Below, piece by piece: positions 25,956 through 33,968 of a DNA stretch of 37,695 nt. This DNA comes from Nanosynbacter sp. Its GTDB lineage: Bacteria; Patescibacteriota; Saccharimonadia; Saccharimonadales; Saccharimonadaceae. Location: the NCBI GenBank assembly GCA_015257455.1, contig JABZKD010000006.1, positions 1 through 37,695 on the forward strand. Direction: 5' to 3'. The position numbers were made by a program, and so were the translations under genes. The notes below the pieces were generated by a model that saw only the letters and a list, made by a program, of their open reading frames with translations, did not search any database and had not been told where the DNA came from. Numbering within the stretch: position 1 is the stretch's first letter; each line of letters starts with the position of its first letter.

Positions 25956-26441
25956 TTATTTATACAGATGCTTAGTCTGTTTTATGAGAAAATCCCCAAT
26001 TTCACCGTAATGAATATGAGTGTTTAATTCTTCGATATTGATTAACTCATAGCCGATTACGGAACCGTCTGGATCATTTGTGAATTCACCGAGCTTTTCG
26101 AGTTCGGCATAGACGCGAAGTTGAAAACCCTCGTTCCCCTGGTCGTCATAAACTCTTTGATAGCCGAGCGGAAACCAGGATTTGACGGCCATATTAAGCT
26201 CTTCTTTGGCTTCGCGATTAATAGTTTGAAAGATGGATTCGTTAGATTTTACTCCTCCGCCAGGAAGATTGTCTGAAGCGTGAGCATATTTTACAATAGG
26301 AATCTGATTTTGGAAGTTACCGATAATATAAACTTGTGACCAGGGTAAATTGGGGATTTCTTGTCCGATTAAACTATAAAAATCTGTGTGATATTTTACA
26401 TTTTTATAGATGAATTCGCCATGTAGTGTCGGTGTTTGCAT
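25956..26441 (-). CDS. NUDIX hydrolase
   Basis: A 161-aa NUDIX protein. The box is GGVKSNE (62-68) then REAKEEL (76-82), matching Gx5Ex7REuxEE; the glycine that usually follows is Asn. Family members hydrolyse a nucleoside diphosphate linked to another group; here the substrate is not predictable, although the layout (YIIGNFQNQIPIVKYA before the box, aromatic residues after it) recalls house-cleaning or sugar-nucleotide enzymes. The start is ATG 26441, 6 nt after TATAAT (26448-26453), again without Shine-Dalgarno. It lies right behind the tRNA-Glu terminator and converges with the third BspA-like gene. Confidence 0.88.
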   Translation of the reverse strand: MQTPTLHGEFIYKNVKYHTDFYSLIGQEIPNLPWSQVYIIGNFQNQIPIVKYAHASDNLPGGGVKSNESIFQTINREAKEELNMAVKSWFPLGYQRVYDDQGNEGFQLRVYAELEKLGEFTNDPDGSVIGYELINIEELNTHIHYGEIGDFLIKQTKHLYK

Positions 26442-26447
26442 AATTTC

Positions 26448-26453
26448 ATTATA
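26448..26453 (-). promoter_or_regulatory. -10 element before the NUDIX gene
   Basis: TATAAT on the minus strand, 6 nt from ATG 26441. It is not preceded by TG, unlike most others here. Confidence 0.55.
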
Positions 26454-26457
26454 AAAC

Positions 26458-26481
26458 AAAAAAAGACATAAATGCCTTTTC
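26458..26481 (-). terminator. Terminator after tRNA-Glu
   Basis: Minus strand aaaaggca pairs with tgtctttt (one G-U pair) and continues into a T run. It ends the tRNA transcript just before the NUDIX promoter. Confidence 0.6.
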
Positions 26482-26487
26482 TTAAAA

Positions 26488-26564
26488 TGGTGATTCCGGC
26501 GGGGTTCGAACCCGCGATTTTCTGGATGAGAACCAGACGTCCTGGACCACTAGACGACGGAACC
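26488..26564 (-). tRNA. tRNA-Glu (anticodon CTC)
   Basis: On the minus strand the acceptor GGTTCCG pairs with CGGAATC (one G-U), the anticodon arm is TCTGG-TTCTCAT-CCAGA giving anticodon CTC, and the T arm is GCGGG-TTCGAAC-CCCGC. The discriminator A and an encoded CCA follow (26488-26490). A TGT-TATTAT promoter element (26573-26581) lies 8 nt upstream. The gene sits downstream of gltX on the same strand, next to the enzyme that charges it. Confidence 0.95.
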
Positions 26565-26686
26565 GTGAAATAATAATAACATTTTTCTGATATGGCCGCA
26601 AGAGCTTAAAGTGAGGTTATGGATTAGTTATGGATTAATATGGCGTAAAATAACCACTACGGTTTGAGGTCGTAGAGCGGATAGTT

Positions 26687-27010
26687 CTAGTCGCAGTCGA
26701 AGCTGGCGTCGTTCCATTCACAATCATCAATTGGGTCAAAAAGATGTGGGTCGGTGTCGGAGTTGGTAGTGCGATTACGTAAGCGAAATTCTTCGTCGGA
26801 CATGTCGCCGAGGTCATTTTCGTCACCTTCGTCTTCGAGGTGATCATCGTCGGATGGGTCATTTTCTTCGTAATTTTGATAGTGGTCTGGTAAATCTTTT
26901 TGGAAGGCACCAGAGTCCCAGGAATCGTTCGTGGTGTCGGGGTTATCTCTTTCGGAAACCCAGTTCATTTTACTGTTTGGTTCCCCCGCATTTTGATAAA
27001 ATTTTGCCAT
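26687..27010 (-). CDS. Small acidic hypothetical protein
   Basis: A 107-aa protein with ATG 27010 and Shine-Dalgarno AAGGAG 6 nt upstream. It is very acidic (many Asp and Glu, for example NYEENDPSDDDHLEDEGDE) with a C-terminus DDCEWNDASFDCD. It has no signal peptide, membrane helix or recognised domain and is probably disordered. The good ribosome-binding site and the amino-acid bias, similar to the acidic N-terminus of the nucleotidyltransferase, support it as real. A nucleic-acid-mimic or charge-buffering role is only speculation. Confidence 0.65.
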   Translation of the reverse strand: MAKFYQNAGEPNSKMNWVSERDNPDTTNDSWDSGAFQKDLPDHYQNYEENDPSDDDHLEDEGDENDLGDMSDEEFRLRNRTTNSDTDPHLFDPIDDCEWNDASFDCD

Positions 27011-27189
27011 AAACGACTCCTTTTCTACTATTATGTCAGAGGTATGTAGGCTTGTAAAGATGTGTTATGAGGGGTTGAGGCTTTACGCTTGAAAAATATG
27101 CAAGCAAAAACCCGCTCACTGAATTTTTAAGATGAACGGATTCTTTGCAAACTGAAGTCTTGGGCGTGTGGCTTATTCTGTAACTTGTT

Positions 27190-28701
27190 TTAGTCGTGAG
27201 ATATTGCGGTATGGACACGGTTCAAACGGGCCAGGGTGCGGTTTTTACCGATGACACGTAAAGTTTGATGCAGTGCTGGGCTAAATGGTGCAAAACTAAC
27301 GGCAATGCGGACGAGACTGAAATATTCGGCTGGTTTTTTGCCAGTAGTAGCGAGAAGCTCATTAAGCTTGGCTTGAAGATTGTCGTCGGTCCAATCAGTC
27401 TCCTCGACCTCTGTTAATTTCTCGATAGTGAGGCGTAATAATTCACGATATTCAGTTTCAGAAAGTTTCTTGAGGAATTTATTATTGTAAATTAAATCAA
27501 GATCAATGGTTGGCTCTTCGAAGAAATAAGTAGTCGTGGTGCGCAAGTCAGAGAGCGTCTTTAGGCGGTCATAGATAATGCTGAGAACGGATTTTTTGTA
27601 TTCGTCAGTTTCTTGGTCGGCGGATTCTGGCCAAAAATTAAGTGGCTTAAAAACTTGATAGCGAGAGAAATCTTCGGAACCAGAGGTAAGGCAGGTTTTG
27701 GCGTAGAGTGCGTCAATTCCCTGTTCATCAGCAATTTTGCGAATCCATTGGCCATTCATCCAGAGAATTTTAGTCTCGTCGAAACGAGCGCCGGAGTTTT
27801 GAATACGAGAAATTTCAAATTTTTCAATCATTTCATCGATTGAGTAAATTTCTTGTTCGGTGCCGTCATTCCAACCGAGACAGGCGAGGTAATTTAGCAT
27901 AGCTTCCGGCAGAAAACCATCATCACGATATTCGGTGACGGATTTGGCGCCATCGCGTTTACCGAGTTTTTTATTGCCGGTAGGAGCCAGAATGTGTGGC
28001 ATGGAGACAAAAAGATGACGAGGCAGACCCAATGCGTCGTAGAGGGCAAGATAATTTGGGGTGCTGGAAAGATATTCGACGCCACGGGTGATGTAGGTAA
28101 TCTTCATCAAGGTGTCGTCGACGATGTGAGCAAAATTATAAGTTGGAAGACCGTCTTTTTTGATCAAAATAATATCATCGAGGACTTCTGGTCCAGTTTG
28201 CATGTCACCCATGACTTCGTCGTGCCACTCGTAATGCTTTGGTGTGGTTTTGAAACGAATTGGCAGGCCTTCACGCCATTCTGGTGGGTTGGTTGGACGA
28301 TGATTGCGGTAAAGATAAGGAATTTTTTGCTCGTTGTCGAGTTTTTTGTACTCTTCAATTTTTTCGGAAGGAGTATCGTCGGCATAGGCTAGGCCTTTTT
28401 CAAGTAGTTTTTTAGCCCAAGCTAAATAAATATCTTTGCGCTCGGTTTGATAATAAGGTTCATCTGGACCACCCACCATTGGACCTTCATCCCAGTTTAG
28501 TCCGAGCCATTTAAGAGTATCAAAAACTAGTTCGGCAGCACCTTCCACGAAACGACTTTGATCGGTGTCTTCAATGCGCAAAATAAACTGACCATGATTT
28601 TGTCTAGCGATCAGGTATGGATAAATGGCACTGCGAACATTGCCGATGTGAATATAGCCGGTAGGGCTGGGTGCAAAACGAGTTCTAATTTCCTTATTCA
28701 T
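27190..28701 (-). CDS. gltX: Glutamyl-tRNA synthetase
   Basis: Class I synthetase that charges tRNA-Glu. The 503-aa protein has the HIGH motif HIGN at 18-21 in APSPTGYIHIGNVRSA, the ERS/QRS signature RIEDTDQSR, VDDTLMKITYITRGVEYLSS before the KMSKS region, and KLGKRDG (245-251) as the KMSKS loop. The anticodon-binding helical domain follows. Whether it also mischarges tRNA-Gln cannot be judged here. TATAAT with TGG before it lies 9 nt upstream of ATG 28701 (28711-28716). It is co-oriented with the small acidic gene and tRNA-Glu downstream. Confidence 0.96.
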   Translation of the reverse strand: MNKEIRTRFAPSPTGYIHIGNVRSAIYPYLIARQNHGQFILRIEDTDQSRFVEGAAELVFDTLKWLGLNWDEGPMVGGPDEPYYQTERKDIYLAWAKKLLEKGLAYADDTPSEKIEEYKKLDNEQKIPYLYRNHRPTNPPEWREGLPIRFKTTPKHYEWHDEVMGDMQTGPEVLDDIILIKKDGLPTYNFAHIVDDTLMKITYITRGVEYLSSTPNYLALYDALGLPRHLFVSMPHILAPTGNKKLGKRDGAKSVTEYRDDGFLPEAMLNYLACLGWNDGTEQEIYSIDEMIEKFEISRIQNSGARFDETKILWMNGQWIRKIADEQGIDALYAKTCLTSGSEDFSRYQVFKPLNFWPESADQETDEYKKSVLSIIYDRLKTLSDLRTTTTYFFEEPTIDLDLIYNNKFLKKLSETEYRELLRLTIEKLTEVEETDWTDDNLQAKLNELLATTGKKPAEYFSLVRIAVSFAPFSPALHQTLRVIGKNRTLARLNRVHTAISHD

Positions 28702-28710
28702 AATGGCTTA

Positions 28711-28719
28711 ATTATACCA
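28711..28719 (-). promoter_or_regulatory. Extended -10 before gltX
   Basis: Minus strand TGG-TATAAT (TATAAT 28711-28716), 9 nt from ATG 28701. It predicts a leader of only a few nucleotides. Confidence 0.6.
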
Positions 28720-28815
28720 CTACTGATAAGAGAAGAAAAATCTCAGCCTAGAGGCTAAGATTTTTTGAGATGTTTGGATTTTTTGAAGCCCTGAGGCGGT
28801 AATGGGTTTAACTGA

Positions 28816-30081
28816 TTAGAGTGAGGTGATGATGTTTTTAAGCTGCTTTTTACTGAGACTACCTGAGGTGGTATTGAGCTTATAAACCGTGCCGCCATTC
28901 ACCCAGGCAGCGTTGGATTGATACATATAAATCGTGAGGCCTTGTTCGCGGATAGTGTCATATTGTTCGCCCCAGGTTGGTTTGACATAATTATTTAATA
29001 AAGCATTACTATCCCAAGGGAGTTTTTCTTGATCAAGAGTGAAACGAGTTTTGTCTGGTCCGACAAATTCGAGAGAAAAAGTATTTTTCTGGAAGGAAGC
29101 ACTACGAGCGGTGAAGTCGCGTGGCACAAAGGATGGATAAGAGGCGCCGTTTTGGGCGGCAGCAACTTTGGCGCTAATGTCTGGCATGCTGAATTTAAGA
29201 GTGGCATAAAGTACGCCCATGCAGCAAATCGAGCTGGCAACCGCAAAGATGAGATGTTTCTTGGAAACTTTCGGTTTTTTAATCATGACTGGAGTAGATT
29301 TTGGTTTGGTCTCCTCTTTCATGGCGGACATTAGGGCTTTGGAATTTTGACGAGCACGGTTCGTGATTTTTTTGGCGGAGAAATGAGAGATAGTATCGGC
29401 TTCGCGGCGACGTTCGGCAAGTGATTGCAGAGGTGCAATTGTGGAACGAGTTTTGGTGGTGGCGCGCACTGGGCGAGCTGGGGTTGGTTGAGCTGCCGGA
29501 ATGGATGGCGTAACCGGTGCAGCGAATGGAGCTGGAGTAACTGGCGCCGTAAAGCCTATCGTGTTGGATGTTGGTTCTGAGATATTGAGCGGACGTGGAA
29601 TGGAAATAGGGTTAGGCTTGGCAACTGGGGTAGGTTTAGAAAGGTTGAGTGGGTTAGAAACTGGTGCGGGTGCAGAAAAATTAAGTGGTGTAGTAATTGG
29701 GGCGGGTGCAGAAATATCTAACGGAGCAGAAATTTGGATGCGAGAAGTGGCAGGACGAGACTTCGGGGCAGAAGTAGCTTGGGTGTTAGAAGTAGGGCGC
29801 ATGGTTGCATTATTTTTGAGTGATTCGCGAAGTGAATCAAAAGAAATGGTCACTTTTTTCGCGGTTGGAGCAGGGGTCGATGTGGTGTATGAGTCTGGGG
29901 TGGGTTTAGTTGACGCTACAGAGGCGGCTGGGGTGCGAATATCTGAGACGGCAAACATGTCATCGGAAAAGACGATTTTACGAGGAGCTTTAACGAAGTG
30001 ACGATTAAGGGTGCCAGAGCTTCTGACAGTAATATGGGTGGCACGACTCTGAACGCGCTGGTTCGTTAAATTTCTTTCCAT
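28816..30081 (-). CDS. Membrane-anchored protein with Pro/Ala-rich cytoplasmic region
   Basis: A 421-aa protein of unknown function. Residues 1-270 are low-complexity, rich in Pro, Ala, Thr and Ser, with repeated phrases such as LNISEPT, LNFSAPAP and LNLSKPTP, and then a basic stretch. One membrane helix (about 277-296) follows, and about 120 residues outside (from SYPSFVPRDFTARS to the end) form a folded domain containing AAWVNGGTVYKLNT. A type II orientation is likely. The start ATG 30081 has GAGGA 4 nt upstream; an upstream in-frame codon in the promoter region is rejected. It is divergent from the PEGA-domain gene and shares the 30082-30185 promoter region with it. Confidence 0.75.
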   Translation of the reverse strand: MERNLTNQRVQSRATHITVRSSGTLNRHFVKAPRKIVFSDDMFAVSDIRTPAASVASTKPTPDSYTTSTPAPTAKKVTISFDSLRESLKNNATMRPTSNTQATSAPKSRPATSRIQISAPLDISAPAPITTPLNFSAPAPVSNPLNLSKPTPVAKPNPISIPRPLNISEPTSNTIGFTAPVTPAPFAAPVTPSIPAAQPTPARPVRATTKTRSTIAPLQSLAERRREADTISHFSAKKITNRARQNSKALMSAMKEETKPKSTPVMIKKPKVSKKHLIFAVASSICCMGVLYATLKFSMPDISAKVAAAQNGASYPSFVPRDFTARSASFQKNTFSLEFVGPDKTRFTLDQEKLPWDSNALLNNYVKPTWGEQYDTIREQGLTIYMYQSNAAWVNGGTVYKLNTTSGSLSKKQLKNIITSL

Positions 30082-30170
30082 TTTTCCTCGCTTATTTTGT
30101 TTAATTATAATAATAATACTTATGCAAATCAATAGTGATTATGTTTGATTTTTTATAGAGGTTGGTGTGT

Positions 30171-30176
30171 TATAAT
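30171..30176 (+). promoter_or_regulatory. -10 element of the PEGA-domain gene
   Basis: TGT-TATAAT with 9 nt to ATG 30186 and no Shine-Dalgarno. It predicts a leader of about three nucleotides or none. Confidence 0.6.
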
Positions 30177-30185
30177 ATTGACAAT

Positions 30186-31721
30186 ATGGACTTTGATAAA
30201 GAAAGGCGAAATCAATTAATTCGCGTAGTTATAGTAGATGTAATTTCATTTATTGCTGTGATTTTCATGGTGTTTGTTTTGGTGGCGGTGGTGAAGGGCT
30301 GGCGCCTGAATCGAAAATTAGAATTCGAACAATATGGCATGGTGCAGGCGGAATCTTTGCCGACTGGCGCGAAAGTAATCGCAGATGGGCGAGAAATTGC
30401 GGAGACGAATATTTCGAAGCTACTTTCGGCCGGCGAACATGAAATTGTTTTGAAAAAAGATGGATATGACACTTGGAGTAAGAAAATTTCAATTACTTCT
30501 GGTAAACTTTTGCGTTTGAAATATCCACGTTTGTTTAAACAATCGCGTGAGACGGAAGTTTTGGCAACGGAAAAAGATTTGAGCTTTTTTGAAACGGCGA
30601 CGAATCACCGAGCGATTTTGTATGGTTTGAAAGAATCGCCAAAATTTAAGTATGTGACAAATTTGGAAGGCGATATTACGACTTCGGAATTTGATATAAC
30701 GAGCGTCTCGAGTTTTGTGGTAAACGGAAAATTCACGGGTAGTTTGAAGAAGATCATTTGGAATGAAAATAGTGAAAAAGCGGTAGTGAATTTAGTTTCG
30801 GGCGAGGCTTCAGAATGGTTACTGTTGAATTTTAAGGAAGCCGTGAAGAGCGTGAATCTGACTAAGACAATTAGTAATTTTACTGATAAAGATATTGAGA
30901 AAATTGTGCAAGAAAAAAAGTTGGAAGCTAAAGAAGCGGAGGATTTTACTAAGGCGGAGAAAGCGAAAAATAGCTATGTGATTTCGGAAGTGCAAATTTC
31001 GGATGGTCAGGCGACGCGCTTGATGATGCTGATCGACGGAAAAATTCGTGAAGTGAATTTAGGTGATAAAGTTATTTACGAAACGATGGTTTCGGACGTG
31101 GCGAAGTTTTCGATGTACGGTTCGGAGCTAGCTTTCGTGAAGAAGCTGAATGCGGAGAAAAAATTTGTAATTGGTATTTTTAAATTGAAAGATACGGTTG
31201 AGATTAAGATTGATGAAGTTGATGAAACGGTGGGATTGAGTCACATTTTTGTTAATCTAACCGAATTTTATGGTGAAAAATACCTTAATACGGTAATCGG
31301 GCAAAATTTGCGTGTTTATAATACAGATGATTATCCAAATCATGATAGTGAAAATACTAACTTGAATTTGGCTTTGGAGAAAACTTTGGAGGCGGCGCCG
31401 TCAGACTTTTATACTTCCGCGAATGGTGAATTCTTTATGGGGGTGAGCGGCAATAAAGTGATGTTGATGAATTTGGAGTTGATGGAGCTTTTGCAATTTG
31501 AACATAACAATAATACGATCAGGCAATTGGATTATTATTTGATGTTCGATGTAGTGGATGGTAAGATGCAAGTTTATGATTTTGATCACGATAATCAGCG
31601 TACGATTTTGGAAAATGTAGCGAATGGCTTCGATGCGGTGATTAATCATAATAACCGTTATCTTTACTATGTGGGGACGAGTGATAATGGTTTGCAAATT
31701 AAGCGCGATAAGTTATTCTAA
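30186..31721 (+). CDS. PEGA-domain membrane protein
   Basis: A 511-aa protein with a short cytoplasmic N-terminus (MDFDKERRNQ), one membrane helix (about 14-38), and a PEGA domain at about 58-105 (SLPTGAKVIADGREIAETN, then AGEHEIVLKKDGYDTWSKKI). The remaining 400 residues look like repeated beta strands, perhaps a propeller-like fold, with a charged segment EKIVQEKKLEAKEAEDFTKA in the middle. PEGA domains are common in surface and cell-wall proteins; ligand unknown. ATG 30186 is preferred over an upstream in-frame codon because it follows the -10 element at the usual 9 nt. It ends in a strong terminator. Confidence 0.82.
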   Translation: MDFDKERRNQLIRVVIVDVISFIAVIFMVFVLVAVVKGWRLNRKLEFEQYGMVQAESLPTGAKVIADGREIAETNISKLLSAGEHEIVLKKDGYDTWSKKISITSGKLLRLKYPRLFKQSRETEVLATEKDLSFFETATNHRAILYGLKESPKFKYVTNLEGDITTSEFDITSVSSFVVNGKFTGSLKKIIWNENSEKAVVNLVSGEASEWLLLNFKEAVKSVNLTKTISNFTDKDIEKIVQEKKLEAKEAEDFTKAEKAKNSYVISEVQISDGQATRLMMLIDGKIREVNLGDKVIYETMVSDVAKFSMYGSELAFVKKLNAEKKFVIGIFKLKDTVEIKIDEVDETVGLSHIFVNLTEFYGEKYLNTVIGQNLRVYNTDDYPNHDSENTNLNLALEKTLEAAPSDFYTSANGEFFMGVSGNKVMLMNLELMELLQFEHNNNTIRQLDYYLMFDVVDGKMQVYDFDHDNQRTILENVANGFDAVINHNNRYLYYVGTSDNGLQIKRDKLF

Positions 31722-31726
31722 GATTA

Positions 31727-31756
31727 AAAAATAGACCTGTAGGTAGGTCTATTTTT
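31727..31756 (+). terminator. Terminator of the PEGA-domain gene
   Basis: Perfect 12-bp stem aaaaatagacct/aggtctattttt with a 6-nt loop and T run. Its sequence closely resembles the sortase terminator 116 nt downstream. Confidence 0.9.
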
Positions 31757-31842
31757 ATGATATGAGGATTCGTGAATTTGAGACTGGGTTTTTTTATGAA
31801 ATGGAGCCTCTTTTGGGCTTAATTAAACATAATGATAATGCT

Positions 31843-31872
31843 AAAAATAGACCCGTGGTGGGGTCTATTTTT
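31843..31872 (-). terminator. Terminator of the sortase gene
   Basis: Perfect 12-bp stem aaaaatagaccc/gggtctattttt with a 6-nt loop; symmetrical A and T tracts let it work in both directions. It lies 9 nt past the sortase stop. Confidence 0.9.
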
Positions 31873-31881
31873 GGTTGGTTT

Positions 31882-33729
31882 TTAATGATTATTAGTGAGG
31901 AAGCCCCAGATTTTTTGAAAGAATGGCTTTTCGTTGGCTGGTAATTCGGAAGAAGTATTATTCCCTGGTAAAGCAGTGGTAGAATCAGTGTTGGTTGGAG
32001 TGGAAACGGCTTTTTCTTCATAGGTAGGGCTAACTTGTTCGGCGGTCACTAGCAGGCGATAGCGGTCGGAACCGAGCGGCGTACAGGTAATGAGAGTGAG
32101 GATTGGTTTACTAGTTGGGTAAACTAATGCGGCTACATCAGTTGGTTCGACGGTTTGTTTCTTGGTAACTTTATAGGTGTAGCGAACCGAATTGTAGTTG
32201 ATGTAGATGAGGTCGTTATCTTGCAGACGCTCGAGACCGGAGAAAATGAATTTATATTGGTTATTACTATAAATATCACCGGCGGAGTGACCAGAAATCA
32301 CGAGGTTGCCGACTTGACCCGGCAGTGCATCGGCGCCAGGAATTTTAAATTGAGCCACGCCATGATTCATGGCGTTATCAATAGTGGCAGTGTCATTGGC
32401 AATGTTAAAGTGCGCTGGAACGTCGATATTGAGTTTCGGAATAATGAGTTTTGGTTCGGCGGTCGGGGCGGCAGCAATGGTCGGATCAATGGCGGTAATT
32501 TCGGTGTCATTGGAATTTCCGGGAGCGATATAGGCCATAATCGGAGCAAAGATTAGGCGATTGTATTGCAAGAACAGGATGAAAAGAACAGTGAAAACTC
32601 CGGCGAAAATCGGGATGAATTTGCGATGTTTTTTAGAGAGCTGGAAACTACTGCTGGCTTTTTTCTGAATGCGTTCTTTTAAGGTAGCTTCGATGGTTTT
32701 AACATGAATTGATTCGAGCGAAGGGGGAGTTTCGGTGGATTTGACTTGGGCGTCTTCGGAAAAATTTTCGGTAGTTTCGGGATTTTTAGGTTTTGGGTTT
32801 TTGAGATTTTCGATTAGACGCTTTTGACTATCGAGAGCTAGTTGGCCGATTTGGTTGCGTTTTTCGTATTGATTATTTAGCTCAGTTTTTTCGGTTTCAA
32901 CGTAGGACTTGGCGGCTTTGGCATAATATTCACTGTAATATTTTTGATAATAATTTTGCCAGGCACTGTGGTAATTTTGCCAATCCACTTTCTGGTTCAT
33001 ATTAATCGGGGCTTGCTTGAGTGAACCGATTTCGCCTCCGGTAGGCTGGGTTTGATAATTGTATTGTGGGTTATTTTGTGCGTTGTATTGCGTGTTGGGT
33101 TGTACGGTGTAAGTTTGATGGGCGGCCACATAATTCCCTGTGGTGCTGCCTAAATTGGTTGGTGTCTGACTGTTAAAAGTTTGACTAATTGAACTTTGAT
33201 TTTGATAAGGATTGTAATGATTGGTGCCGGTTTGAATTTGATAAGTGCGACGGAAAGGATTACCCGTGGTAGGAGATTTTTGGGTGGCAAAATTTTGATA
33301 AACTGGGCGATCGGTGGATGATGATTGACTGGATGTAGTAGATGAGGATTGATTATATGTGGCGTCAGTAGAAGTTTGTGGGCTTGAAGCCTCAGTAGAT
33401 GGATGTTTAAAAGAATTTTTGGCGTAAGTTTCGGTAGTCTGGGTGAGGTCTTTTAGTTTTTTCTGTGCCTTGGAGATTAAATTAAGTAAAGAATTTTTCG
33501 ATGGCTTGGTGGTAGATGAGTTGGCGGAAGTGGCTGGTGGAGTGCTTGCGAGTTTTTGATTATATTCGGTAGAAGAAATCACGCGCGTAGGTGCGACGTT
33601 AACCAGATTTTGGTTGGCAACAGAATTTTCACCTTGATGAAAGGCTTCCATGACTTTTTTTCGAGCGAGATCGGCAACGGTTTGACGCTGCTTATCCTCT
33701 GTAGATTGCCCACCAGTTACAGAATTCAT
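31882..33729 (-). CDS. Sortase with long Gln/Asn/Ser-rich cytoplasmic region
   Basis: A 615-aa membrane protein with a C-terminal sortase domain, the transpeptidase that links LPXTG-type proteins to the cell wall or to each other. Catalytic residues are H481 (VISGHSAGD), C549 (TLITCTPLG) and an Arg at 556 or 558 (DRYRLL). One membrane helix lies at about 371-390. The first 370 residues are unusual: low-complexity Gln, Asn, Ser and Thr (many NPQYNYQTQ-like phrases), then Tyr/Lys-rich helices. Typical sortases have only a short N-terminus. No protein in the window shows a clear LPXTG signal. The promoter TGT-TATAAT (33736-33741) is 6 nt before ATG 33729, with no Shine-Dalgarno. It is divergent from tRNA-Leu. 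Confidence 0.9.
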   Translation of the reverse strand: MNSVTGGQSTEDKQRQTVADLARKKVMEAFHQGENSVANQNLVNVAPTRVISSTEYNQKLASTPPATSANSSTTKPSKNSLLNLISKAQKKLKDLTQTTETYAKNSFKHPSTEASSPQTSTDATYNQSSSTTSSQSSSTDRPVYQNFATQKSPTTGNPFRRTYQIQTGTNHYNPYQNQSSISQTFNSQTPTNLGSTTGNYVAAHQTYTVQPNTQYNAQNNPQYNYQTQPTGGEIGSLKQAPINMNQKVDWQNYHSAWQNYYQKYYSEYYAKAAKSYVETEKTELNNQYEKRNQIGQLALDSQKRLIENLKNPKPKNPETTENFSEDAQVKSTETPPSLESIHVKTIEATLKERIQKKASSSFQLSKKHRKFIPIFAGVFTVLFILFLQYNRLIFAPIMAYIAPGNSNDTEITAIDPTIAAAPTAEPKLIIPKLNIDVPAHFNIANDTATIDNAMNHGVAQFKIPGADALPGQVGNLVISGHSAGDIYSNNQYKFIFSGLERLQDNDLIYINYNSVRYTYKVTKKQTVEPTDVAALVYPTSKPILTLITCTPLGSDRYRLLVTAEQVSPTYEEKAVSTPTNTDSTTALPGNNTSSELPANEKPFFQKIWGFLTNNH

Positions 33730-33735
33730 AAAAAT

Positions 33736-33744
33736 ATTATAACA
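33736..33744 (-). promoter_or_regulatory. Extended -10 before the sortase gene
   Basis: Minus strand TGT-TATAAT (TATAAT 33736-33741), 6 nt from ATG 33729; leaderless transcript inferred. Confidence 0.7.
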
Positions 33745-33750
33745 GAGTTA

Positions 33751-33779
33751 TTGGAAATACTCTATAAATATGATAAAAT
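33751..33779 (+). promoter_or_regulatory. Promoter of tRNA-Leu
   Basis: TTGGAA (33751-33756), a 17-nt spacer with TGA at its end, and TAAAAT (33774-33779), 8 nt before the tRNA. It lies back to back with the sortase promoter. Confidence 0.75.
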
Positions 33780-33787
33780 TTCTCTAT

Positions 33788-33874
33788 GGGCGAATGGCGG
33801 AATTGGTAGACGCGCCAGACTCAAAATCTAGTTCCAGCAATGGAGTGTGGGTTCGATTCCCACTTCGCCCACCA
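33788..33874 (+). tRNA. tRNA-Leu (anticodon CAA)
   Basis: Acceptor GGGCGAA pairs with TTCGCCC and an encoded ACCA ends at 33874. The D arm is GCGGAATTGGTAGACGC, the anticodon loop CTCAAAA gives CAA, a long variable arm (TCCAGCAATGGA) marks it as class II, and the T arm is GTGGG-TTCGATT-CCCAC. The second pair of the anticodon stem appears to be a C-A mismatch. Confidence 0.95.
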
Positions 33875-33968
33875 AGTGTATTTTTCGGAATTAAGTTGGT
33901 TGTAAATGATATTAACGGGTCTTCTTTATTTGAGATTGACCTTTTTTGATCGTTAATTTTAAAAGAAA

